A program made the position numbers and the translations under genes. A model generated the notes under the pieces. The model saw only the letters and a list, made by a program, of their open reading frames with translations. It was not told the origin of the DNA and ran no database searches. Below are positions 43,281 to 53,095 of a stretch of DNA of 64,000 bases, piece after piece. Where the stretch lies: the NCBI GenBank assembly GCA_951812925.1, contig OX638368.1:123961309-124025308 (forward strand), read 5' to 3'. The stretch comes from Calliopum simillimum. Its lineage: Eukaryota; Arthropoda; Insecta; Diptera; Lauxaniidae. Each line of letters opens with the position of its first letter. Within the stretch, counting starts at the first letter, position 1.

Positions 43281-43478
43281 GGGGGTCGATTCTGGTTCAG
43301 TGAAAAGTCGAAGTGAAAATATTTTTATCACTGTCGAATTTGTCAGTGAAAACTTTTGCTTGAAATGTAAAAAAAGTTTTCACATTTCTTAAAGTTTTAA
43401 ACAACAAGAATCGCTTTTACGGTGAAGTGATAAAAAATATTTTCACTTCGACTTTTCACTGAACCAGAATCGACCCCC
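43281..43478. mobile_element. Near-perfect hairpin element of 198 bp
   Basis: Left arm 43281-43331 (GGGGGTCGATTCTGGTTCAG...) and right arm 43427-43478 (...CTGAACCAGAATCGACCCCC) are inverted copies differing only by one T/A in a homopolymer. The loop is about 95 bp. The almost perfect pairing implies recent formation or selection. No target duplication is apparent. Confidence 0.8.
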
Positions 43479-45060
43479 AGATAGCCATAATCTTCCATAT
43501 AAAACTATATTTTAAAATTTTTCTAACTGAATCCTTACTTTCTTAGTAATTACTGTTTGAAGTAAAGGCATTGAAACTCCGAAAAGACTTAAATGTTCAA
43601 ATTTGCTGAAGAGTATGAAATGTATCAATCAAGAGCCTAAGATAATAATATAGTTTAGTCCTTTGTATAGGGGTTGAGATATCTTTACTTCAAAGAGTGA
43701 TAACTCGGAATGTAAGGGTCCAATTAGAAAAGAGTAACTCATAGTTTGATGTGACGACTTCAAAATAATGGAAAATTTTAAATATTGACTGAGTTATGGC
43801 ATTTTGAAATCGTAATATCAAAAACTCAGCTTTGTAGATATCGAAGTTTAAAGTGTGTAAAGGTCCACTTTCCTGAGGAAGGTCATATAGTATGTTTAAC
43901 TCGGAAAGCAAGATTCCAACAGGTAAAAGGTAACCTGAAAATAGCATTTTCTGCACTTTGAAGCACGAATAACTCAAATCCCAGATGTTATAAAAGAAAA
44001 TAGAAATTTTCGGTTATATACTGATCTGTCCCGTCGAAGGTTAAAGATTTTTAGCATGCCACCATTGCTATTGGTTGCTGCCACATGCTGCCGACGAGAA
44101 TTGCGGCCATCTCCAATATCAGATTATGAACAAGGAATTATGAAAACAAGCGAAACGATGCAAAATCGACGTTGGTTGTGTACCTTCCTGCGATGCAGTA
44201 AAAATTTGTCACGAAAAAATGTCTGCAGCGTTGTTATGCAATTACAGTGGCACACAACAACAACAAAAAAATTAATATAAAAAATTTATAAAAAAATTGG
44301 TAAATAAATTTATTTTATTAAAAATGAACACCGAAAATGAATGAACAACAAAATACACGAACGACTATATATGTAGGTTCAACCTTAATGCAGAAAAGCA
44401 CTTGCGCATGCAACGCAGTATTTATACCCCCCTCCTACGTTGATGACAACATACACACATGCATGCCAGTAGTGAATGCAGTAAATGATGCAACAGCAAC
44501 GAGTCATCTTCTTCTTTTTTTCGTTCATGCGTGTGCGTTGTCCACAATGTTCAACAGCAACATTTTGCTTACAGTGATGCCATCAAGTCTGACAACTGAC
44601 AGAAATGATGGCAGCAACAGCATCAACATCACGATGTATTTTTTGTTAATTAACAAATATTTTAAATAATAAAAGGAAAATATTATTCCTGCCTTGTTTT
44701 ACAATATGCAACCAAAGGATTAAATGACCATCATATTGCTGCATGTTGGATATAGATGTGCTGCTGCTGCTCCAGTTGTTGTTGGCTTAACTTGCTGAAA
44801 GCGTTTTTCTCCATTGTGTGTAATTGAATTTTGGTCGCAAAATCGTGCAAATATTTATAATAATCGAGAATTAAACATTTGGTCAAAGTCTGCTTGGCTT
44901 TAACGAGCTTGAATTGTATACACATCCATTGTTAAATAGATGTGGGTGAATCTCTGAAAAATGTACCAAAAAATCTTTTTGTTTTTTGTCCTCATTATTT
45001 TTTTATTACTTGAAGATATAGGATATGATGGCTTTAACTTCTGGAATCTTTTTAAAAATC
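43479..45060. other. No gene seen
   Basis: A GC-richer stretch at 44050-44600 contains frames of 74 and 110 codons (44056-44280, 44337-44669) without recognisable domains. It could be conserved regulatory or UTR sequence, but nothing in it proves that. Confidence 0.35.
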
Positions 45061-45061
45061 G

Positions 45062-45946
45062 TAGGGTATAATGGGGAGGTTTCGACACATGGGATGCTTT
45101 GTCAGTGCCAAATTTTGCGATTTCTATTCACACTAACTCCCACGTATATGTAATATAAAAATTCTTACTACTAGCTAGTACGTAGCTAGTCGTGATTTTG
45201 TGTTTTTATAGCAAGTTGATGCAACATTTGCTTGTTGCTTTTTGTGTGATACTCGGTTAATATAAAATAAAATTTCCGTGTTTTTTGAGCAGATACTTAA
45301 ATATATAATAACTGTTAATACTATATTTAAGGTTTGCAAAATAAATAAAAGATAACTGCGAAAATTTGGAAACAAGTGGATAAGGGAGGATTCGTCAAGT
45401 GTAACAGAGAGGATTCGACAACTGAAATTTATACATGTGATTCAATTATTTTCCATGAATCTGATTTTTCACAAGATATGGAGTTTGGTATTAATGCCGA
45501 TGTACAAATGGATATAGAATCAGCCTGAATCATGTCTCGAACTCGTTCAAGGCTCTGACCTTCCTGATCCGAATGATTTGCTGGATGTGGCCCCGATTGA
45601 AGACGACATCCCTGATTTTCGTTCTCCCATTGTCTCACCGGAAGCAATTCGTCTTTTACCATCTACATTCAAAAGGTTGAAGGTTTCAAAAAATCAAGGG
45701 AATCAAGAATTTACATGACTGACGAAGCCTCCCCAAAAGTGGGAGGTTTCGTAATTTATTTTAACTATGGTTTTTTGGTCACAGTTACATAGGAAAATAG
45801 CGAACATATCGAATTTTTGGTAATTTACAAAAGAAGCACACATATTCGTGCATAGTCTATGTGTATTCAAAATAACATGTACAATTGCATTTGGAAGGTA
45901 TAAAGACTTTCTTGTTAGTGTGTCGAAACCTCCCCCTTCTCCCCTA
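45062..45946 (-). mobile_element. pogo-like DNA element remnant
   Basis: TA flanks an 881-bp element (45064-45944) with ends GGGTATAATGGGGAGGTTTC on the left and, inverted, GGGGAGAAGGGGGAGGTTTC on the right, both followed by GACAC. The terminal repeat is about 25 bp with around four mismatches. Read on the + strand, 45470-45720 yields D-D-I-P-D-F-R-S-P-I-V-S-P-E-A-I-R-L-L-P, which resembles the acidic C-terminal region of pogo/Tigger-type transposases. So a transposase tail may be encoded on the + strand; the rest is gone. The strand given is arbitrary. Superfamily is moderately supported. Confidence 0.65.
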
Positions 45947-45949
45947 CAT

Positions 45950-46839
45950 AAGCTTTCAGAGTTACCATCTGTTTTTTTTTTTTTTTGTTATATATTTAAA
46001 ATAAAAATGAAATTTTAGTGTTAAAACGCTTAAATAAATTGTTTCGAATAATGGCCAAAAGTTTCTCAACTGAGTCACCTAAGAAATTAAATGTTAGAAA
46101 GGCTTTCAAAGAAACAATGTTTTGTAGCAATTAGTAAAAATATTGAGGGTATTCCTGAAAACTTGTAAAAGCCTTGGAAACCTCGTAAACTCGTAAAACT
46201 TCTCTAATTGTAAAAAGTGTTTTTTTCTAAGAAAGTTAGTATAGACCGGAGAATATTTTTATGGGTTTTTTTTTTTTTTTTTGGACCGAAATCATTCATT
46301 TATTATTGAAAATGAAAGGTATTTTGACAGCCCATAAAAATATTTTGAGCATATTTTCAATTGGATTCATAGTTTTCGAGAAATGACCTTTGTTGAAATT
46401 TTGTGAAATTTTTCAAATACAACAACAAATAAATCAACAAAACCAACAACAACAACAAAATACCATTCACATGACACCAATATTTTACAAATCCATCCAG
46501 GGGTTCCCAACTTATAGCAGTTTTCATAGAAGATATGTCCGGATCTTCCGATGGCTATATCTCCGAAACTTGGTTCGATATACCCTTTTTGATCACAAAT
46601 TCTTTTCAAGGACTAAGAACTTAATGATAAAAAATTAGTTTGAGAACTTTGGCGAATTTATCACTAAACAACACATGAACCCCATTTTGACCTCCATATG
46701 ACCTTGAAATCTTTTTTCTCAGACGTTCTGGAATAAAACAGAAACGGGATTCGCATTCAGGACGTCAAAGTCCTTAGGAAACACATAGTCTGGTCAAAAC
46801 GCCATGACATTTTTTTTTTGTAATCCTGTGTAATTGGAG
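45950..46839. other. No gene seen
   Basis: Poly-T runs lie at 45972-45986 and 46266-46281. An AACAACAAATAAATCAACAA-type repeat lies at 46420-46460. Two overlapping frames at 46367-46638 on opposite strands have no motif. Confidence 0.35.
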
Positions 46840-47056
46840 AGTGCCCACATATTTTTTATGATTTTCTCTGAGGCGGAGTAAATGCTTAAATTTTATGTAC
46901 CTATTTGAAATTGGGATTTTCAATAATAAATGAAAAATTTTGGTCCAAAAAGTATACCATTTTATTCCCTGATCCATGATAAATATCTTAGAATAAAAAT
47001 TTTTACAAATTCTTTACTAGTTGCTGTAAAACATCATATTTTTGAAAACCCTATGT
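46840..47056 (+). repeat. Dispersed repeat, copy b
   Basis: Diverged copy of 42900-43130 with the same word order (GGAGAGTGCCCACAT, AAATTGGGATTTT, ATGAAAAATTTTGGTCC, TTTTATTCCCTGATC). It ends where the DINE-like repeat begins. Confidence 0.6.
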
Positions 47057-47057
47057 G

Positions 47058-47826
47058 TAAGGTATATTCACTTTGTCCTTCCGTTTGTAACGCAGAGAAG
47101 AAGGCGTGGCAGATACAGAAAAGTGTATATATAATTGATCAGCGTTATCTCCTGAGTCGATATAGCCATGTCGGTCTGTATGGCTAGCTGCCTGGGTAGC
47201 TGGATGTGTGTGGAAATACATTTTTTGGCAAACTGAGCAAGATAATTCAATGAAATTTGGTAAACTGCCTTTGTCGTCAAAGTTAGCCCGTGGGATTAAA
47301 AATTAGCAAAATCGGTCAACGGACACGCCTACCGCCGATACAAAAAATATATTTAAAATTCAACTTTAGGAGTATTTTTCACCGCAATGCAGCCGAAATA
47401 CACATTAATACTAGGAATAGTTAGCGCAAGCTCTGAGCAAAAACAAGGTAAATTCGGACAAGAGGGCGTGGCAACTCCCATATAAGCAAAACTTTCAAAA
47501 TGCCATACTGAAAACATTTTTCGAGATAGTCCAACTAAATTTCATTTAAGCATTAACTATAATGCAAGCTCTGAACTAAACAATAGGTGAACTCAGAAAA
47601 GAGGGCGTGGCACAAAAGCTTAAAAATGCTACACTGAAAACGTTTTTTGAGACAATCCTTCTAAATTTCACACAGCTATTTAGAACTATAAATGCAATTT
47701 CTGAGCAAAAACTGGGTGAACTCGGACAAGAGGGCGTGGCACCTCCCATATAAGCAAAAGTTTCAAAATACTGCAGTGTAGGGCATTTACTGTTTGGTCT
47801 AGTTAAAGGTAATACCCTTACTAGTT
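47058..47826 (+). repeat. DINE-1-like interspersed repeat, copy 2
   Basis: Starts GGTATATTCACTTTGTCC. It contains GTTTGTAACGCAGAGAAG, AAGGCGTGGCAGATACAG, ATAGCCATGTCGGTCTG and AAATCGGTCAACGGACACG. Internal units of about 130 bp, each with GAGGGCGTGGCA and CCCATATAAGCAAAA, start near 47430, 47565 and 47700. It ends at AATACCCTTACTAG. Confidence 0.75.
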
Positions 47827-48230
47827 TTCGTTTTATATGGAAATTTTACTACAATTTTCAAAGTGAAATTTTTTAAAAGCGGCGCGACGGATTTTTAAAA
47901 TTTTTTTTCCACAGTGTTCAGAAAGCCCAAAAGAAAAACTACCTTCAAGAATTTCAACTGAGCACTCGTGTTTGGATGGAACATGGAATACGTTTATTTA
48001 TACAAAAAAACTTTCCTGGAAAATGTTTCACACTCATGTCGTCAACATAATTTCTTAAAAAAAGAAAATAACTCACTTTTGAAAAACCAAAACTGACTGG
48101 TTAGAAAAAAAATAACTGAGTCTCCTTTTCCCTTCACCATCAGTGCTCTCTATACTCAATGTTTATGCGAACACACATAATCCCCAAAAGTAGGGATAAA
48201 TTCCCCGTAGTGGCAACGCAACTCCATTGC
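47827..48230. other. Spacer between two DINE-like repeats; no gene seen
   Basis: No coding frame or repeat recognised. Confidence 0.4.
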
Positions 48231-48233
48231 TAA

Positions 48234-49174
48234 ATTAGGGTATATTCTCTTTGTCCTACAGTTTGTAACGCAGTGAAGGAGGCGTGGCAGGTATGGAAAA
48301 GTATATATATTCTTGATAAGCGTCACCTCCTGAGTCGATATAGCCATGTCCGTCTGTCTGGCTGGCTGGCTGGGTGTGTGTGGAAATACATTTTATGGGA
48401 AAACTATGCAAGATAATTCAATGAAATTTAGTATTCTGCCTTCGTCGTAAAAGTTAGCTCGGGGGATTGAAAATGAGCAAAATCGGTCAACGGATACGCC
48501 TTCCGCTTATACAAAAAATATATTCAAAATGCAATAATAAGAGCATTATTTGCAATAACAGAAGCAAAATACAAATAAATACTAGAGAAAGTAAGTATAA
48601 GGTCTGAGTAACAACTAGGCGAATTCTAACTAGAGGGCGTGGCACCTCCAATATAAACAAAAGTTTCAAAATGTTATACGGAAAGCGTTTTTTGAGATAA
48701 CCCAAACAAATTACACTCAAACACTCAAATCTATAAATGCAAGCTAAACGCAAGATCTAGGTAAACTTGGACAAGAGGGCGTGGCACCTCCCATGTAAGC
48801 AAAAGTTTCAAAATTATATAATGAAAGGGTTTTTTGAGATAATCCAACCAAATTTCACTCCAACGCGAAGGACATTAATTGTAGATTCTGAGCTTAAAGT
48901 AGACGAAGCACGATTAGAGGGCGTGGCACCTCCCATACAAGCGAAAGTTTCAAAATGCTATACTGAAAGATTTTTTTAAGAAAACCTAACCGAATTTTAC
49001 TCAAACACTCAGAACAGTAAATACAAGCTCTACGCAAAATCAAGGTAAGCTCGGAAAAAAGGACATGGCACTTCCCATATAAGCAATTTGTTTTTATTCT
49101 CTCCTAATAATATACTTGAAATGCAGTGTAGGGTATTTAGTTTTTGGCCAGGCCAAAGTTACCACCCTTACTAG
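48234..49174 (+). repeat. DINE-1-like interspersed repeat, copy 3
   Basis: Starts TTAGGGTATATTCTCTTTGTCC near 48234 and follows the same order as copy 2 (AAGGAGGCGTGGCAGGTATG, CCTGAGTCGATATAGCC, AATCGGTCAACGGATACG). It carries four internal units with GAGGGCGTGGCACCTCC near 48635, 48773, 48916 and 49060, and ends TTACCACCCTTACTAG. This copy has the most internal units of those in the window. Confidence 0.78.
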
Positions 49175-49292
49175 TTCTCTTTCATTTTTTATAAAAGTTA
49201 TAAGCTTAATTCTCATACTGAATACAGTTTATTTGTGAAATCAATAAATTAAAATAAAAGTCTAATACTCAATAAAGAGTTCATAATAACAT

Positions 49293-49571
49293 TTGTACCC
49301 CAAAACAGTTTTGTTTTCTTTCGTTTGGGCGCTACCCACAGTAGGGTTTTTCCTGTCATCCATTGCCTTAGCAGTGCCGAAGTCTTTAGAACACCAGCGA
49401 TCCTCAGTGAAGGAATATGTACGACGTCCAGGCGATATATACACTGCAACTTCTAAGGGAGATTTTCGGTCAAGGACAAGTGCAAGCGACCAGTACACCA
49501 ACTCCTGTGTATGTCAGATCGATGTAAATAGATTTTATTTGGAAGAGTTAACACAGAAAAATAGGAGCTGA
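49293..49571 (+). other. Unassigned open stretch (both strands open)
   Basis: About 280 bp, noticeably less AT-rich than its surroundings, open on the + strand for 92 codons (hydrophobic start, then S-K-G-D-F-R-S-R-T-S) and on the minus strand for 79 codons in one frame (49262-49501) and 66 in another. It could be an exon remnant or a retroelement fragment. I recognise no domain, and simultaneous openness in three frames argues it may only reflect base composition. Confidence 0.25.
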
Positions 49572-49574
49572 AAT

Positions 49575-51565
49575 ATATATACAACCAAGGTCGTATACTT
49601 TTTTTTTGAAAATAACGTAATACGAAGAACGAGCAAACTAAGTGCACTAGCAAGTGGTTTAAGATAGGCAGGAGGATGAGTTTTTATTAATTTATGCTAT
49701 AATTTCATAGAAAAACATTTAGAATTATTTTTTTAAGCTTTTCACATATAAACTCTTGTTAAGTAGCTGAATTAAATACTTAGCTAAAATATCAATTTTT
49801 AAATAAAAAAATAGTTTTGAGATCCGAGACATTGCATGGAAAATTTTTAGCAGAACCAGCCATGTACATTTGTAGATATAACACAACAATTAAAATGTCC
49901 TGCTTTTCGTTGTTACTAACAATGTTAAGATTTTCAGATTCATGTAAAAATTGGAATTGAAAACTTTTAATTTAAAGTACCTACCACAATCAAAAAAATT
50001 ATTAGAATTACCTTCAATAAAACACAATATCGCTTTCACCCGAAAAAAGGATTAAGTCCAATTTTTGGAGTCCTCTGAAATTTGTTCTCTCCATGGTGCA
50101 GTTCATTTGAATACCTATAATTATAGATAAAATTTAACTTCAAAGCTTAATCTCAAGTATGTCATATCCATATATGCGTATGTTGCTATCAAAAAGAATT
50201 TTCAACTAAAAACTGCATTATTATTGCGAACGTTGATAATGTTCCTTGCAATGAGCATGTTTTCTTGCATTATTTGCTTATCCTGCTGCAACGAGTAAAA
50301 ACGTGTCCAATACCCAATCTCTGTGTAAAGAAAAAATAAAGCGTACGCCGTCGTATGGTGCAAAACGTCCATTGGCAGTCAAACTGCAACTGCAAATGTC
50401 TTGCTCCAATTCCGCAAACAGCGCTCCCCATCTCTTTGCCTTGTGAGTTTGCAAAATGCTGCAAATTGAATTCGAATGCGTCCGGTGCGAATGGAATTGC
50501 TGCAGCAAAAGAAAGGCTGCAACAAAATACAACGACACAAGAATGCTAGTAGTAGTTGTACTCGTCGTATGTGTGTGTGTATTTTCTTCTCTCATTTCAA
50601 AATTCGACATTTTCGACACGTTTCATTTGCACTACGAATGAAGCGCCTTTTCACAACCATTCTTTTTCATTATTCCCCCAATCCTGCACAACATCTCGTC
50701 CATATGCGCTTTCCGCATATCATCGAACATCGATTGTGGATCAACGGAAAATTCGCATTTCTTCATATTTCGCGCTGCCATGAATGCCAAGCACATCAGT
50801 GTTGCAGCAGGAATAATACGAAAAATAACAGCAACAACATGGCAATGGTGCAACAACTAAGAGTTGCACAAAGCCATGTGAATAAGGTTGCCAGATGTAA
50901 CGGAAATGAAAAAAAAAAGTGCTTTCTTTATCTTAAGGATTCTAATATTTACGCATTGATTTTGTTCATGTTTTGATTGAATTTGATTTTATTGATGTTA
51001 TTGATTGATTTTATTATTGATCAAATTTTGATCGAATTGAAAAATTTACTCGTAATCAAAAGTCAAATTTTACCCGTACTTGACTTAAATCAAACAAACT
51101 TTTTCACACAATCGCACTCTGAATTAAAATTCAGGTTTTGACAAAATATGGCTTAAGTTTCAATTAACCTTGTCTTTAGTCAAATTTTGATCGATGTAAA
51201 TTTTTTGTCATATTCTGTGGTAAAAATGTGGATGATATTAATTTATAGCTCTTTTTTATTGAATTTGGCTTAAAAAGCTGCCCATTAACCTTGTGTCACT
51301 CCTAGGTGGGGAGATGTCAGAGCAAAACTCGCGTTTTGTCACGGGGTGGATATCCACAATCATCACAGGACGGCGCACAGTGGTCTTTAAGAGAATATTT
51401 GCCAGTCATAAGTAAGCCTAAAAATTTATGTGTCCGAACCCAAGGGGAAAAGAAGTGCATCAGAAATTCTTCTGAAGTGCATCCTTTTCACCAATAAGCG
51501 CTTCCGCTCCGTAAGAACAATACTTTCTTTTTAACATTGATGTCATAGGATGTAAGTGAGCAAAA
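49575..51565. other. No gene called; overlapping frames at 50.28-50.98 kb
   Basis: 50278-50976 has several overlapping frames on both strands (113 codons on -, 166 on +) in a GC-richer block with CAA/CAG-like runs. No domain, and no agreement with splice sites. 50980-51070 is a run of TTGATTTTATTGAT-like words. 51280-51500 is unclassified. Confidence 0.35.
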
Positions 51566-51567
51566 GC

Positions 51568-51633
51568 TTACCGCAGCCTAACCAAAAAAGAGTTTTTAAA
51601 GCGCTTATTTGTAATGCTGCGGTAAGCGTTTTT
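51568..51633. repeat. Short hairpin, GCTTACCGCAGC / GCTGCGGTAAGC
   Basis: Perfect 12-base inverted arms, about 40 bp apart, just upstream of SINE copy B on this strand. A weaker equivalent (CCTTACCGTA / TTACCTTACTG) appears beside SINE copy A at 11510-11570, so the hairpin may belong to the repeat. Confidence 0.5.
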
Positions 51634-51659
51634 TCAATAAAATTAAAAAAAGAAAAAAA

Positions 51660-51800
51660 AAAGAAAAAAAAAAACTGACCGCGTCAGGATTTGAGTCCAC
51701 GACCGTCCGCGCGCTATATATTTTTTCTTACATTTACCAACCCTTTAGACTGCTACACCAATGCCTGGTTATATGAAGAGGTATAGAATTTGTATATTAA
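51660..51800 (-). repeat. tRNA-like SINE copy B
   Basis: On the minus strand: TATACCTCTTCATATA, then TTGGTGTAGCAGTCTAAAGG (A-box-like), a spacer GGTAAATGTAAGAAAAAATAT, then GGACTCAAATCC (B-box-like, 51687-51698) and an A/T tail. Order and spacer match copy A at 11607-11735. Confidence 0.6.
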
Positions 51801-51814
51801 GCAAATGTTGTCCT

Positions 51815-52245
51815 GCAGCATTACATAGAATCATTGTGCAATCAGTTTCAATTCAAGTAAGCAAAAGTAAATAAAAAAGAGAAAGGAAAATAGAAAAGTG
51901 AAATAAGAAAAGGTTGAATAAAGAATATTTTAATAAAAAACAAATAAAGCAAAAACAAATAAAAAAAAAAATCACCCGGGCTGGGTTCGAACTCACGTTG
52001 TTCTTTCTGCAGCCTTATATGGAAACATTGTGTAATCAATTTCAATTCAGTTAAACAAAAGTAAATTAATAAGAGAAAGGAAAATAGAAAACTGAAATAA
52101 AAGATGTTGAATAAAAAATATTTTAATATTGTAAAAAAAAAAATCAAGCAAAAAAAAAGTAAAAAAAAATCTCCTGCGCTGGGTTCGAACCCTATGGGGA
52201 CAAGCACTTTTGAAGTGCTTGGATCAGATGCGCTAAAAAATTTTC
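51815..52245 (-). repeat. Tandem tRNA-like repeat with two B boxes
   Basis: Two units of about 190-200 bp (about 51815-52005 and 52009-52240) share GCAG(C/T)CTTA, GAAACATTGTGTAATCA, AGAGAAAGGAAAATAGAAAA and a GCTGGGTTCGAAC block (minus-strand B box GGTTCGAACCC). The second also has AAGCACTTTTGAAGTGCTTG, which on the minus strand can form an anticodon-like stem with a seven-base loop, and AGCGCATCTG (A-box-like). I find no acceptor stem, so it is a SINE head or tRNA pseudogene. Confidence 0.55.
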
Positions 52246-52439
52246 CTCTTGGGAAGTAATAATGTTAATGCACAAATATAAAGTAAAATATCTAGTTAAC
52301 ATAGGGTGACCAAACATCCCGCATTTTGCGGGGCCGTCCTGGGTCCTGGAAATGTTTGGATTTGGGTGTATGTCCCAGAATCCTCCCGGAATTTAAATGG
52401 ATGCATATTGTTTGATTTTATTCTATAACAATCAGGGTT

Positions 52440-53095
52440 AATGAACCATAGACCATAAAAGACCAAAGTCCATATATGATGGATCATATATTATGGACCA
52501 TAATCAATAAAAGACAGATCAAAAACCTAAGGTTTCGTACAAGAAACTATAAAGGTTATGTACCAAACACCATGAAGGATAGATCATATAACCATAATCT
52601 ATAAAAGACAGATCATAGACCAAAGTTTAGACCATAGAATATATATTATGGCCCAAAGATCATAAAGGACAGAACATAGACCAAAGATTATGAACCAAAG
52701 ATCATAAAGGATAGATCATAGAACCATAATCTTTAAAAGACAGATCATAGACCAAAGATTATATATTATGGACCAAAGATCATAAAGGACAGATCATAGA
52801 CCAAAGATTATGTACCAAGGGCTGTAAAGGATAGATCATAGAACAATAATCTACAATATAAAAGACAGATCATAGGCCAAAGATTATGGACCAAAGGATA
52901 GACCATAGATTATATATTATGAACCAAAGACAATAAAAAACAAATCATAGATCAAAGATTATGTACCGAACACCATAAAGGATAGATCATAGAACCATAA
53001 TCTATAAAAGACAGATCATAGATCAAATATTATGAAACATAGATCATAAAGGACATCTTATGGACCATAATTGATAGATCATAGGCCATATATTT
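52440..53095 (+). repeat. Minisatellite of GATCATAGACCAAAG-type words
   Basis: About 650 bp built from words of roughly 20 bp (AAAGACAGATCATAGACCA, AAAGATTATGTACCAA, AAAGGATAGATCATAGAACC). These recur in a longer order of about 130-145 bp, with ATAATCTATAAAAGACAGATC-like starts near 52500, 52595, 52725, 52845 and 52995. GATC/GACC alternation makes it strikingly regular. Confidence 0.85.

Noticed and set aside
50278..50976. 113-codon (-) and 166-codon (+) overlapping frames
   Set aside because: Opposite-strand overlap, composition dominated by CAA/CAG-like repeats, no domain; not enough to call a gene.
52180..52245. Possible tRNA gene (B box and anticodon-like hairpin on the minus strand)
   Set aside because: No acceptor stem or D arm could be paired; treated as a SINE head or pseudogene.
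52440..53095. CRISPR-like array
   Set aside because: Repeats are contiguous and variable with no unique spacers, in an insect genome; it is a minisatellite.
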